Shown: positions 36,546 through 45,921, counted from the first letter of the stretch. The stretch is 64,000 nt of DNA from Gloeocapsa sp. PCC 7428 (GCF_000317555.1 NC_019745.1:3286001-3350000); one strand, 5' to 3'. The notes: generated by a model not told the origin, from the letters alone. Numbers and translations are program-made.

Positions 36546-36582
36546 ATCGAAAAGGTGTGTATTCAGCTTGAGACGAACTTAT

Positions 36583-37647
36583 CTAACTTTGAGTAGGAAC
36601 TAAAATGCGTCCCACATAACCTGCGTGGTTGTACTGTTCGAGAACATCAGTGGCGATCGCTTGCTCACCTGTGGCAATTAAAGCAACGCAAGCTCCGCCA
36701 AACCCCCCTCCCGTAAGGCGTGCGCCGAAGACTCCAGGTGTTTTTTGCAAGATGGCGACTAAGGTATCAACAGCAACAACCGAGACTTCGTAATCATCGC
36801 GCTGACTCGCATGGGAAGCGTTCATTAGTTCGCCAAAGCGTGCGGCGGATACTCCTTGTGCAGCTTCTAGCACGCGGTTGTTTTCGGTAATCACATGACG
36901 CGCCCGACGTTGTAGTGGTTCGGGTAAGATCTCTACCGCGTGTGGATCGGTGATGTCGCGCAGTGCTAGAAGATGCAATCGCCGCGCCGCTTCCTCGCAT
37001 TCAGCCCGACGCTGATTGTAGCCGCTATCTTTGGCAAGGGCGTGATGAACGCCACTATCAATAACCAAAATTTCGGCACCTTCTGGAAACGGTAACACTC
37101 GCCGTTCTAACGTGCGCGTGTCGAGAAATAGCATCGAGTCGGTGTCAGCTAAACTAGATGCCATTTGATCCATAATGCCGCAGTTTAAACCTGCGTACTG
37201 AATTTCTGCTTGTTGTCCAATTTGAGCAAGTTCGACATCATTGAGTGGAAGATTGAAAAGTAATCGCAATCCCCTCAGCGTTGCAATTTCCAACGCAGCG
37301 CTGCTCGATAAACCTAAACCGATTGGTACGGTAGAGTTAACCCAAACATTGAGTGGTGGAATTGTGTACCCTGATTTGATTAATAATTCGATACAGCCAA
37401 AAATATAACTGGCAAATCCAGACGGCGGGCGATCGCTAGAAACACTTACTTTTTCATTTAAATTTTCCGAGTAAAAGTGATGCTGCAAATCGCGACTCAA
37501 GCTGATTTGTACGGTTGTGCGTTGAGGGATGGCAGTAGGGAGAACAAAACCATCGTTGTAATCGGTATGTTCGCCAAGTAAATTAACTCTTCCTGGCGCA
37601 CTCGCTTCGATTTGGGGTGGATTACCAAATACCTGTTGAAAGTTCAT
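36583..37647 (-). CDS. galK: galactokinase
   Basis: A 354-residue GHMP kinase phosphorylating galactose at C1. The N-terminal galactokinase signature is ASAPGRVNLLGEHTDYNDGF, the ATP-binding motif is PIGLGLSSSAALEIA, and the third motif is RLTGGGFGGACVAL. It is the last gene of a minus-strand run GH2, galT, M24-like, galK and lies 4 bp after the M24-like gene. The galE epimerase that would complete the Leloir pathway is not here. Cytosolic. Confidence 0.95.
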   Translation of the reverse strand: MNFQQVFGNPPQIEASAPGRVNLLGEHTDYNDGFVLPTAIPQRTTVQISLSRDLQHHFYSENLNEKVSVSSDRPPSGFASYIFGCIELLIKSGYTIPPLNVWVNSTVPIGLGLSSSAALEIATLRGLRLLFNLPLNDVELAQIGQQAEIQYAGLNCGIMDQMASSLADTDSMLFLDTRTLERRVLPFPEGAEILVIDSGVHHALAKDSGYNQRRAECEEAARRLHLLALRDITDPHAVEILPEPLQRRARHVITENNRVLEAAQGVSAARFGELMNASHASQRDDYEVSVVAVDTLVAILQKTPGVFGARLTGGGFGGACVALIATGEQAIATDVLEQYNHAGYVGRILVPTQS

Positions 37648-37651
37648 AGCT

Positions 37652-38785
37652 TTAATTTATTAAAGGCACAGGGCGCAGCCTTCCTGCTACTTCCACGCTG
37701 GGAAAGTTAGGATCGTAAGTCAAATTTTCCAACTTTCCATCACTCACAATTGCAAAAGTATCTTCAATCTTTGCCCCTGGTAAACTAGGATTCCAAGCAA
37801 CAACGCTGTTTTCTACCAGCGTGTCAGTCGTTGTAGGATTCGCCACAATTTCTCGCGCGAGATATCCTGTTGTTCCTCCCTGGTGATGTTCGCGAATCGC
37901 GTGAGGAAACCCGTGTTGTTGGTATGCTTGCGCTAAAGCGTGATAAATTGCATCTAAAGTCACTCCAGGCTGGCATGGCAGCGGGCGGCGAGGTGTCCTC
38001 GCCGACGTTAGCTGGCACAAATTCAACGCTTCGGCTTCAATTTCACGCACGTGGTTGTGTGCGCGATCGTCTGTTAACGCACCAAAACTCACAAATCGGG
38101 TAAGATTCGCATACAATCCATAACCTCTGGCGCAAAACACGAGCATTGCTTGTCGTCCCAAGAGTTCGCGACTTGGTGTCGCATGACGATACAAGGGTAA
38201 ACGCCGTTCGCCAGCCACCAACGTTAAAGCTGGATGCAACCCTCTAGCCCACAATGCTTCTGCACCTGCACCCGCTAACTGGTACTCAGTCCAAGTCGGC
38301 TTAGCTGCTTGTAATACCTCGGTCATCGCTTCGCTGGCTTGGCGTCCTACTTGACGATATCGCGCTAGCTCACTTGACATCATGATTCTTTTATGCTGCT
38401 GCAATGAGGATGGTAAGCGCTTCTCGACGTGGGGAATCGGGCGATCGCTTAAAACCTTGCCACCACAAGTCGCATCCCGCACAAAGGCTTCGCGACGGGC
38501 TGCATCAGCCCAGGGATTAACGTTTAACTGAAAATTCGCGGGTAATTCTTCATCTTTTAACCGCTGGGCTTCGATTTCATCGGTCAACACCCAAGCATCT
38601 TGGGCAGTTACCAAGACTTCTGCAACTCCCGTCTCAGCAGTCAGAAGTACCGTGTGAGAAGCCCCAGCCGTTGCCCAAGCAAACCAATCAGTACCGCGAA
38701 GACGTAAACCTTGTGCCTCAGTTTCAACAAGGATTTGACGCATTAATTCCAGCTTGGTGGAAACTTCTTCACTGTACAATTTCAT
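37652..38785 (-). CDS. M24-family (pita-bread) protein with degenerate metal site
   Basis: A 377-residue protein with the creatinase/aminopeptidase P fold: N-terminal domain (about 1-140) and C-terminal pita-bread domain. The metal ligands D-D-H-E-E look incomplete: the usual D-x-T-R reads ANLTRF (Asn for Asp), the histidine motif is REHHQGGTTGY, the first Glu region is VVAWNPSLPG without a glutamate, while the second, AKIEDTFAI, is kept. I infer loss of peptidase activity. It sits between galT and galK in a galactose operon. A palindromic insert at 37987-38003 is also coding in it. Function unknown. Confidence 0.75.
   Translation of the reverse strand: MKLYSEEVSTKLELMRQILVETEAQGLRLRGTDWFAWATAGASHTVLLTAETGVAEVLVTAQDAWVLTDEIEAQRLKDEELPANFQLNVNPWADAARREAFVRDATCGGKVLSDRPIPHVEKRLPSSLQQHKRIMMSSELARYRQVGRQASEAMTEVLQAAKPTWTEYQLAGAGAEALWARGLHPALTLVAGERRLPLYRHATPSRELLGRQAMLVFCARGYGLYANLTRFVSFGALTDDRAHNHVREIEAEALNLCQLTSARTPRRPLPCQPGVTLDAIYHALAQAYQQHGFPHAIREHHQGGTTGYLAREIVANPTTTDTLVENSVVAWNPSLPGAKIEDTFAIVSDGKLENLTYDPNFPSVEVAGRLRPVPLIN
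37987..38003. repeat. palindromic repeat inside the M24-like gene
   Basis: GGCGAGG-TGT-CCTCGCC, a perfect 7-bp inverted repeat with 3-base loop. The 11-base core GAGGTGTCCTC also occurs inside the repeat at 50575-50589 (CGGAGG-TGT-CCTCCG). In the protein it lies in the SARTPRRPLPCQ stretch, which looks like an insertion. Confidence 0.5.
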
Positions 38786-38832
38786 AAATCGTCACCCTCA
38801 CCCTAAATTCCTCTTCCAAGTTTGAGGTGTAG

Positions 38833-38880
38833 AGAAGCCCCCTAAATCCCCCACAAGTGGGGGACTTCAAAATGTTGCTG
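38833..38880. repeat. dispersed CCCCCTAAATCCCCC / GGGGGACTT inverted repeat
   Basis: AGCCCCCTAAATCCCCCAC followed by AAGTGGGGGACTTCAAAATG, able to fold back through the C and G runs. Related copies at 21690, 54940 and 63830. It sits in the 126-bp gap between galT and the M24-like gene. Confidence 0.6.
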
Positions 38881-38911
38881 CGCAGCAAATATTTGATTGA
38901 TAGGGTGGGCA

Positions 38912-40009
38912 TCATGTGATTGCTAATTCGCTATTGACGACGACAGCTTGTAACTCCTTAGCTTTTTCCTCTGGTAATGCATCGTTGGCAAACATCCCTG
39001 CGGCGAGTTCGGTTCCTGCTAAATATTTCAGGCGATCGCTTGTTCGATACGGAGGATAAAATTGTGCGTGCAAATGCGCTTCCGGATGCGCTTTTCCATC
39101 AGTAGGCGCTTGGAACCACGCCATCAAGTACGGAAATGAGCGCTGCCATAAGCCATCATATTTCAGCGTTACCGTTTTTAAAGCTTTGGCAAGACTCCAG
39201 CGTTGCGCTGCACTCAAGTCACAAAACGTCGCAACGGGCTGAATCGGCGCAACCCACACTTCATAAGGATAGCGCGCGCATACCGGAACGAACGCGATCG
39301 CGTTTTCATCTTGATAAACAATTCTTTGGTTATCGGCAATCTCTTTTTGAATCAAATCTTGCAGCAAACCACATTGATGTTCCGCGTAAAAGTGCCGTTG
39401 CCTCTCTAGCATTCGTGCGGGTACGGGTGGAATAAACGGATAAGCGTAAATTTGTCCGTGAGGATGGTGCAATGTTACGCCCACTTCCACACCCTTATTT
39501 TCAAACGGGAGGACGTATTGAATCTGGGGATTTTCTCCGAGAATTCTAGTGCGATCGCCCCACACTTGCAACAGCAAATCTAAGTGGTCAAGTGCCAATG
39601 AACCCAGCGACGCTTGCGGATCTTGCGTAAATACCACCACTTCACACGCACCATTTGCAGGTAAAGTTTCCACAATCGATGGCGGCGGATCGTGGGCTGC
39701 GATCGTGAGTGAGGGAAAGCGGTTATCAAACACCGCAACGTCATATCTACCTAATGGTAGTTCCGTCGGAAACGTAGAATTGGTAGTGGGTGCGAGGGGA
39801 TTATATTCTGGAGGCGGCATGAACGTCCGTGCTTGACGGTGACTTGCATAGGCGACCCATTCACCGCGTAACGGATGCCAGCGCAGATGCGGATTTGCTT
39901 GCACTGGTTCATTGCTGGGGCTGACGGCGGTGATTTTACTATCAATGGGGTAGCGACTGTACAACGTTAAATGACGACCATCCGGCTTTAGCAGCTTGTG
40001 GGAGTACAT
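38912..40009 (-). CDS. galT: galactose-1-phosphate uridylyltransferase
   Basis: A 365-residue HIT-superfamily enzyme exchanging UMP between UDP-glucose and galactose-1-phosphate. The active-site HxHxQ is in TLHHPHGQIYAYP, near residue 180, where the second histidine is uridylylated. RWHPLRGEWVAYASHRQARTF near residue 43 is the N-terminal signature, and EAHLHAQFYPP near residue 317 gives further zinc/substrate residues. It overlaps the GH2 gene by 22 bp, so the two are translationally coupled. It works with galK downstream to feed galactose into the UDP-glucose pool. Confidence 0.94.
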   Translation of the reverse strand: MYSHKLLKPDGRHLTLYSRYPIDSKITAVSPSNEPVQANPHLRWHPLRGEWVAYASHRQARTFMPPPEYNPLAPTTNSTFPTELPLGRYDVAVFDNRFPSLTIAAHDPPPSIVETLPANGACEVVVFTQDPQASLGSLALDHLDLLLQVWGDRTRILGENPQIQYVLPFENKGVEVGVTLHHPHGQIYAYPFIPPVPARMLERQRHFYAEHQCGLLQDLIQKEIADNQRIVYQDENAIAFVPVCARYPYEVWVAPIQPVATFCDLSAAQRWSLAKALKTVTLKYDGLWQRSFPYLMAWFQAPTDGKAHPEAHLHAQFYPPYRTSDRLKYLAGTELAAGMFANDALPEEKAKELQAVVVNSELAIT

Positions 40010-41901
40010 AAACCTCCTGATAGAGTTGCCTGACGAATCGCATCAATCGAGATTTTAGGCGTGCGATCGCTGTACAATAACCCGTTAGCTTCTTGAAACG
40101 TATCGGCAAACTGCGTGTAACAAAAGCCGCTGAATATTTCGATGCTATTCACTGTTTCCAGCAGTGCAGTATACTTCATTTCGAGTTCGGAAATATTAAA
40201 ACATCGCTCGTATCCCCAAACCTTATCAGCATCTGGTTTATCTTCTGGGGCATAAGCAATTCCGCCAAACTCGGTAAGCATTACTGGTTGTCCTTGATGC
40301 GGATAGTTATCTAAAGTTAAGATTCGCCCGCCAGGACGCCGCCGTTCAAAAAGGTCTGATAGCTTGACTTCTGGACCATAACGATGCGCTAACTGTGTAG
40401 GATTGGTTTCATAGTCATGAATCGCGAGAATATCGGTATCGGTACTTTCCCAACCATCGTTACCAACGACCGGACGCGATGGATCGAGCGTCTTGGTAAG
40501 GTGATAGATTGCTAAAACATAGTTGCGGTGTGCCGGTGTTTCCACTAAGTTCGGAACTCCCCACGATTCATTAAACGGTACCCAAACGACAATACACGGG
40601 TGACTAATATCGCGCTCAATGACCTCTGTCCACTCTTTAGTCATGCGTTCGACGGCTTTGGGAGTGAAGCGATACGCGCTGGGCATTTCCTCCCATACGA
40701 GTAATCCTAAGACATCCGCCCAGTATAAAAAACGCGGGTCTTCAATTTTTTGGTGCTTGCGGACTCCATTAAAACCCATAGCTTTGACAAGTTCCACATC
40801 GCGTCGCAACGCTGCATCGGATGGTGGAGTCATTAATGTCTCTTCCCAGTAGCCTTGATCGAGAACTAACCGTAAGTAATACGGGCGACCGTTGAGCATA
40901 AAGCGATCGCGTTGTATCCCGACAGTACGCATCGCGGTGTAGGATTTTACTTCATCAAGTAGCTTGTCTTGCTCCCATAATTGAATTTCGGCCTCGATCA
41001 GCGTTGGTTTCTCTGGACTCCAAAGCAGTTCATTACGGTAGTCGTCAATTCCTGGATCGGAAAGCGCAATCCGGCGCTGAATCTCGCCGTTGAAGACTTC
41101 GTAGGTATCTTTTACTAAGACTGTATCGCCAATACTCAGTTTGACTTTGATTTGGATACCATCTTGGCGATCGCCAGCGATCGCCGCGTAAAAACCAATT
41201 TCCCACCGCTCAAATTCTGGAGTCCACCGGATGCGATCGACATACGTTCCACCCACACGTTCCACCCAGACGGTCTGCCAAATGCCACTTGTGCGAGGAT
41301 ACCAAATACTATGCGCCTCTAATTGCCAATCCTGCTTACCGCGCGGTTTAGCTAAGTCGTGCGGATCGTCTTGCGCCCAAACTGTAACTTTAGTTACGCC
41401 ACTATCATCCAAAACCGACGTAATATCAATACTGAACGGAGTATGACCGCCTTCGTGGTCAGCCATAAACTGACCATTAACCCACACCCGCGCCCGATAA
41501 TCTACCGCCCCAAAATGAAGTAACAATCTTCCCTCACCTGGCGGCGTTGTAAACTCTCGCTCATACCAACAATTTGTATGAAACGCTAAATCGCCAATAC
41601 CACTTTTGGTAGATTCGGGAGCAAACGGAACTTCTATATTATGTGTCCAATCGGTAATATGGCTAGGTTGATTAAACTGTCCTTGGTCATCATACACAAA
41701 TCGCCAAGTGCCGTTTAAGTTGTACCACTTGTCTCGTTGCAGTTGTGGACGTGGATAGCCATCTTGTATAGAGAGGGCTATTCTGTTTACGCCAACATTG
41801 CAGTATTCCGTTTCTTCCTCCAACCTATCCAATAGTAAATCCATCAAAATAGATACCCTAACCCTTTCGCTCAAGCCCAAGGTTGAACGTAATAGCAACA
41901 T
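39988..41901 (-). CDS. glycoside hydrolase family 2 (beta-galactosidase/glucuronidase type)
   Basis: A 637-residue GH2 enzyme. Domain order: sugar-binding jelly roll (about 45-220, with FHTNCWYEREFTTPPGEGR and GAVDYRARVWVNGQ), immunoglobulin-like domain (about 225-330), then TIM barrel (about 335-625). The acid/base glutamate is in VPFNESWGVPN and the nucleophile glutamate in VMLTEFGGIAY. Overlap with galT suggests the natural product is galactose, so a beta-galactosidase role is the simplest reading, although the GH2 motif set alone does not exclude glucuronides. The start may be later than 41901, as the first 30 residues are not conserved. No signal peptide is clear, so it is probably cytosolic. 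Confidence 0.9.
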   Translation of the reverse strand: MLLLRSTLGLSERVRVSILMDLLLDRLEEETEYCNVGVNRIALSIQDGYPRPQLQRDKWYNLNGTWRFVYDDQGQFNQPSHITDWTHNIEVPFAPESTKSGIGDLAFHTNCWYEREFTTPPGEGRLLLHFGAVDYRARVWVNGQFMADHEGGHTPFSIDITSVLDDSGVTKVTVWAQDDPHDLAKPRGKQDWQLEAHSIWYPRTSGIWQTVWVERVGGTYVDRIRWTPEFERWEIGFYAAIAGDRQDGIQIKVKLSIGDTVLVKDTYEVFNGEIQRRIALSDPGIDDYRNELLWSPEKPTLIEAEIQLWEQDKLLDEVKSYTAMRTVGIQRDRFMLNGRPYYLRLVLDQGYWEETLMTPPSDAALRRDVELVKAMGFNGVRKHQKIEDPRFLYWADVLGLLVWEEMPSAYRFTPKAVERMTKEWTEVIERDISHPCIVVWVPFNESWGVPNLVETPAHRNYVLAIYHLTKTLDPSRPVVGNDGWESTDTDILAIHDYETNPTQLAHRYGPEVKLSDLFERRRPGGRILTLDNYPHQGQPVMLTEFGGIAYAPEDKPDADKVWGYERCFNISELEMKYTALLETVNSIEIFSGFCYTQFADTFQEANGLLYSDRTPKISIDAIRQATLSGGLCTPTSC

Positions 41902-42119
41902 AACCTAACAATGTTCCAGATGTACAGTATTTTCTGGACATTTGTTAAGGGAATATCGTAGGTTTAATTACCTAATTCTTTAATTAAGTTTTCAGCATAA
42001 AGAAATTACACTACCAGCTTTATTAAAATCTTAAGAGGATTACGGTCATCCTTAATACCATATATATAAATTATGGCATATGTTGAAATACACAGTCAGA
42101 ACAAAGCCTTATAGCACTT

Positions 42120-42326
42120 CTATTTCATAAGTTTATTCTCAAGTGCTTTGAGTTGATTGCCGATCCAGAAAGCACCCATAGCCATACACTGAGGGCAAAT
42201 ATCACCGTAACCATCACCTTGGTCATTGCAGATAATTAATCGTGCTTCCTTCAGTTGAAATTGTTTGTTGCAGATGAAGCACGCTTGGTAATTTGTCAAA
42301 GTATTACATTCAATTTGAAATTGCAT
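42120..42326 (-). CDS. 68-aa Cys-rich (zinc-ribbon-like) protein
   Basis: Small protein with CFICNK (about residues 16-20) and CPQC (about 44-47), forming two CxxC knuckles with a further cysteine between. This fits a zinc ribbon or treble-clef. KAL-ENKLMK at the end is helical. No family is named. Flanked by gaps on both sides; minus strand, same as the galactose operon 340 bp away but facing toward no partner. Confidence 0.55.
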   Translation of the reverse strand: MQFQIECNTLTNYQACFICNKQFQLKEARLIICNDQGDGYGDICPQCMAMGAFWIGNQLKALENKLMK

Positions 42327-42918
42327 ATCTTAAAATCGACCGCACTGTAGCGCGCTTTTTGGTGGTTATAAGTACTTAACTACATAGACTAAGCTTCCTG
42401 ACTCAAATTTTACTTCTACCCTAGGAGTAGATTTTACGTGAAGTAAAAACAAAACAATTGAGGACGTGCAAGCTTGTAGACGCAATGATTAACTGTCAAT
42501 AGTTTGCTTATTCAACTTTGTAGCCAAGATTACTAACTCAATTCATATCAATTCATCTTTTTAGGTAGAAAATCAAAGATAAATGTATTTGATAGCTTTT
42601 AAAAAGCTCATATTACGTTAGCCAAGATTTTCATTAGGCTTTTATAGCAAGATTTCTAAAAGATTCAATACACTACTTTCTATTGCTTGGCATAGAAAAT
42701 ATGTCTTGACTTTGTTGAAAATTAACAAATTTAGTAATTTTAAGTATTTCCTCATGAATGGTTAAACTAATCGAAATAAAAGGATCTACTTTGAATAAGA
42801 AAAAGAGAATAAAAATTATCCCCACAATTATTAAATTTTTAGTTGCTTTTATTTTCGACCATAAAGACTTAAGTAAGACAAGCATGAGCGATCGCAAAGA
42901 ATTTAGGGAGTACCATTG
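42327..42918. other. AT-rich intergenic
   Basis: About 590 bases. A minus-strand frame at 42673-43056 is open across part of it and has one hydrophobic segment (IIVGIIFILFFLF), but its N-terminal part is antisense to the SDR gene and it has no ribosome site, so I do not call it. Otherwise AT-rich with no repeat or RNA gene. Confidence 0.45.
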
Positions 42919-43932
42919 ATGCAACTGAAGCCGATTGATCAACAAGTCGTTGTCGTCGTTGGGGCTTCCAGCGGGATTGGACGCGCGGCGGCGCTGCAAT
43001 TTGCCAAGCATAAAGCAAAACTTGTTGTCGCTGCGCGGAGTGAATCGGGACTGCAATCTTTAGTAGAAGAAATTCGGCAATTGGGAAGCGAGGCGATCGC
43101 CGTCGTTGCGGATGTGACAGTATTTGACCAAGTGAAAGCGATCGCAGATCGTGCGGTTGAAGCATACGGACGACTTGATACGTGGGTGCATACTCCTGCT
43201 ACGGCTGTGTTTGCAAGTTTTGCTGATACTAAGCCCGAAGAGTTCAAGCGCGTGATTGATGTTAGCTTAACCGGACAAGCATACGGCGCAATGGCAGCAC
43301 TACCGCATCTCAAGCGCGAAGGGCAAGGCGCGTTAATTCACGTTTCGTCAGTTCTCGGTAGGCGTAGTTTACCGCTGCAAAGTTCGTATTGTTCGGCAAA
43401 ACATGGTGTTGAAGGCTTTCTGGAATCGCTGCGCGTCGAGTTACAACATGAGGGAATCCCGATTAGTGTAACGAGTATCTTACCTGCCTCAGTCAACACG
43501 CCCTTCTACAACAATGCGCTAACACGATTAGGTGTCAAACCATCCGGCGCACCACCATACTACGAACCTAGCTTGGTTGCGGATGCGATCCTCTATGTCG
43601 CGACTCATCCCACGCGTGACTTTCTGGTAGGAGATGCAGCGCGAGTTACCGATCTTTTGCAACGTCTGTCGCCTGGGTTAGTCGATTTTGTGTTAGTCAA
43701 GATCGGTTATCAACTCCAGCAAACTTCAGAACCGAAATCGGAAGATGTACCCAACAATCTTTATCAACCAATTCCAGCCAACGACAAAGTTGAGGGGGAC
43801 TTTGGCAATTTAGCAGTACCGAGTATCGGTGACTGGCTAGACAAAAATCCACTTCTCAAATGGGGTGCCGTCGCGGGTACAGCCACACTCGCGTTTTTAG
43901 CAACACAGGCGTTCAAAGAGGGGAAAATATGA
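42919..43932 (+). CDS. SDR-family oxidoreductase, coupled to phaE
   Basis: A 337-residue NAD(P)-dependent short-chain dehydrogenase. The Rossmann motif VVVGASSGIGRAAALQFA is at the N-terminus, catalytic SSVLGRRS and Y-x-x-x-K (YCSAKHG) in the middle. The C-terminal 80 residues are an extension ending in a hydrophobic segment (KWGAVAGTATLAFLAT) that may bind a membrane or the granule surface. Start at ATG 42919, 8 nt after AGGGAG. Its TGA overlaps the ATG of phaE, so it is translationally coupled to the PHA synthase genes. Substrate not clear; a granule-linked or cell-surface role is possible. Confidence 0.9.
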   Translation: MQLKPIDQQVVVVVGASSGIGRAAALQFAKHKAKLVVAARSESGLQSLVEEIRQLGSEAIAVVADVTVFDQVKAIADRAVEAYGRLDTWVHTPATAVFASFADTKPEEFKRVIDVSLTGQAYGAMAALPHLKREGQGALIHVSSVLGRRSLPLQSSYCSAKHGVEGFLESLRVELQHEGIPISVTSILPASVNTPFYNNALTRLGVKPSGAPPYYEPSLVADAILYVATHPTRDFLVGDAARVTDLLQRLSPGLVDFVLVKIGYQLQQTSEPKSEDVPNNLYQPIPANDKVEGDFGNLAVPSIGDWLDKNPLLKWGAVAGTATLAFLATQAFKEGKI

Positions 43933-44594
43933 TGGAACGAGAAACACCCCTAGATGGCAATCCTGATGACGATGCTCAAGCGACAAGTAGTAGCAATGTT
44001 AGCGATCGCACGCTGTTGCTTGAGTTAAATAACCTTTATTGGGATATTTATGAAAAGACATATAGCCGGTGGTTACAAAGTCCTCGCATCGGGATTACTC
44101 GTGAATTCAATCACAAGTTGCTCCAAGGAATTGATACCTGGCTTAACTTCTGTAAAGCAAGCTTTGACTATCAAATTGTGCTTGCTGATGTTTGGGTAAA
44201 GACTTTTGCCGAACTTATACCACAATTAGATTTTAGCAAGCGCGATCCTGACTGGCGTGAGGTATTGCAAATTTGGAGTCGCTCGTTTGATCGCATATTT
44301 GCGCAGACATTTCGTTCAGAAGAAGCCCTACAAATTCAAGGAAACTTCTTAAATACAGCAATGAAATCTCGGCTTTATCAACAACAGCTGATCGAACTGT
44401 TTCTCAAGACGTATGACTTTCCAGTTAAGAGTGAAATTGATGAACTCTACCGCACTATCTACGAGTTACGCAAGGAAGTTAAAAGCCTCAAAAAAGCTTT
44501 AGCATCGCCAACCAAGTTGCATCCAGTCGTACCAACCAAAGAAGAGAACGTCAAAACCGCAAGTGTTTTGGGCGGAGTGTGGGGAGAGGAATAG
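43929..44594 (+). CDS. phaE: class III PHA synthase subunit PhaE
   Basis: About 221 residues; the regulatory subunit that with PhaC forms the class III polyhydroxyalkanoate synthase. It has the helical PhaE core with NLYWDIYEKTYSRWLQSP, then PDWREVLQIWSRSFDRIF, and the C-terminal coiled-coil YDFPVKSEIDELYRTIYELR, which is where PhaE contacts PhaC. I set the start at 43929 (tandem ATGATGG) since it overlaps the SDR stop and has GAGGGG upstream; the frame opens earlier at 43860 but that is inside the SDR gene. Located 18 bp before phaC. Confidence 0.9.
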   Translation: MMERETPLDGNPDDDAQATSSSNVSDRTLLLELNNLYWDIYEKTYSRWLQSPRIGITREFNHKLLQGIDTWLNFCKASFDYQIVLADVWVKTFAELIPQLDFSKRDPDWREVLQIWSRSFDRIFAQTFRSEEALQIQGNFLNTAMKSRLYQQQLIELFLKTYDFPVKSEIDELYRTIYELRKEVKSLKKALASPTKLHPVVPTKEENVKTASVLGGVWGEE

Positions 44595-44612
44595 TTACCT
44601 AGCAAGAACGTA

Positions 44613-45650
44613 ATGCTTACAGATCTAGCCGAACTTTGGCAACGTGGTGAAGTTTTTAGCCGTTTGCGCGAAGAAGACAATTTAATAGGAGTCACGCCGA
44701 AGGAAGAAATCTACCGCGAAGATAAGGTGGTGTTGTATCGCTTTACTCCACAAGTGAAAAATTTACTCAACACTCCGATTTTGATTGTTTATGCCTTAGT
44801 GAATCGTCCTTATATTGTTGATTTACAAGCAAAGCGATCGCTTGTTGCTAATTTGCTCAAACTCGGTGTTGATGTTTACTTAATCGATTGGGGTTATCCA
44901 AGTCGAATTGATCGTTGGCTAACGCTTGATGATTACATTAATGGCTATATTAATAACTGCATCGATGTTGTCTGCGATCGCCACAACCTTGCGCAAATTA
45001 ATCTTTTAGGCATTTGTCAGGGAGGAACCTTTAGCCTTTGCTACAGTGCGCTTTACCCAGCGAAGGTAAAAAACCTGATTGTGATGGTTACGCCTGTTGA
45101 TTTCCATACTCAAGAAGGGCTGCTCAACGTTTGGAGTGGCTGTACGCTAGGCGCAAAAGCTCTAGATGTGGATCTAGCGATTGATACTTTGGGGAATGTT
45201 CCTGGCGACTGGCTCAATTTTCAATTTCTGATGCTTAAACCTTTTCAATTAGGAGTTGAAAAGTATATTAAGTTTTTAGAAAGTAGTGATTCTGAGGAAA
45301 AAATTATCAACTTCTTCCGCATGGAAAAGTGGATTTTCGATAGTCCCGATCTAGCTGGTGAAGCTTTTCGACAATATATGAAAGACTTTTATCAAGAAAA
45401 TAAACTTATAAAAGGTCAACTGGAGATAGGAGGAAAACGAGTACATTTAGAGAAGATTCGTATTCCAATTTTTAATATATATGCCGAGCAGGATCATTTA
45501 GTACCTCCTGCATCTTCGTTAGCGTTAGAGAAGTACGTTGCTAGCAGCGAGTACACGGTACGTTCTTTTCCGGTTGGGCATATTGGTATGTATGTGAGTC
45601 GTAAAGTTCAAAAGGATCTACCTGAGGCGATCGCTGATTGGTTGAAGTAA
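44613..45650 (+). CDS. phaC: class III PHA synthase subunit PhaC
   Basis: A 345-residue alpha/beta-hydrolase-like polymerase that joins 3-hydroxyacyl-CoA units into PHA at the granule surface. The lipase-like box GICQGG carries the cysteine nucleophile near residue 130. The catalytic aspartate is in YAEQDHLVPP and the histidine in VGHIGMYVS. Length fits class III (about 350-360). It is 18 bp downstream of phaE, and the operon ends in a terminator near 45922-45975. Confidence 0.95.
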   Translation: MLTDLAELWQRGEVFSRLREEDNLIGVTPKEEIYREDKVVLYRFTPQVKNLLNTPILIVYALVNRPYIVDLQAKRSLVANLLKLGVDVYLIDWGYPSRIDRWLTLDDYINGYINNCIDVVCDRHNLAQINLLGICQGGTFSLCYSALYPAKVKNLIVMVTPVDFHTQEGLLNVWSGCTLGAKALDVDLAIDTLGNVPGDWLNFQFLMLKPFQLGVEKYIKFLESSDSEEKIINFFRMEKWIFDSPDLAGEAFRQYMKDFYQENKLIKGQLEIGGKRVHLEKIRIPIFNIYAEQDHLVPPASSLALEKYVASSEYTVRSFPVGHIGMYVSRKVQKDLPEAIADWLK

Positions 45651-45699
45651 GAAGGGAAAATTAACGAACTACAGAGGACACGAAGTACACAAAGGAAGG

Positions 45700-45921
45700 A
45701 TACGAGTAATTGACTTAATTTAATAATATTTTGTATTTTTTCTTACGTACTAACTTGATATAAACTTCTCCCTTTGGTTGTAACAGGCTGATTCTTACGA
45801 TAGAAGTTTTGTCAAGGTTTTACTATTATGTTGAGGAGGACAATATTTTCACTATTTTTTGAGGATAATATCAATAAATGTCTAAAATAGATTTGGTTCA
45901 TGTTATTTGAGTTCTAATAAA
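45700..45921 (+). other. intergenic between phaC and its terminator, with a 10-codon ORF
   Basis: About 220 bases after phaC. GAGGA lies upstream of an ATG at 45878 that opens a short frame MSKIDLVHVI followed by TGA. It precedes the terminator by about 15 bp. It may be chance, the 5' remnant of a lost gene, or a small transcript; no evidence decides. Confidence 0.3.

Noticed and set aside
42673-43056. 127-codon minus-strand frame with one hydrophobic stretch
   Set aside because: Half of it is antisense to the SDR gene; the rest (from an ATG at 42885) lacks a ribosome site. It could be a tiny membrane protein but is not supported.
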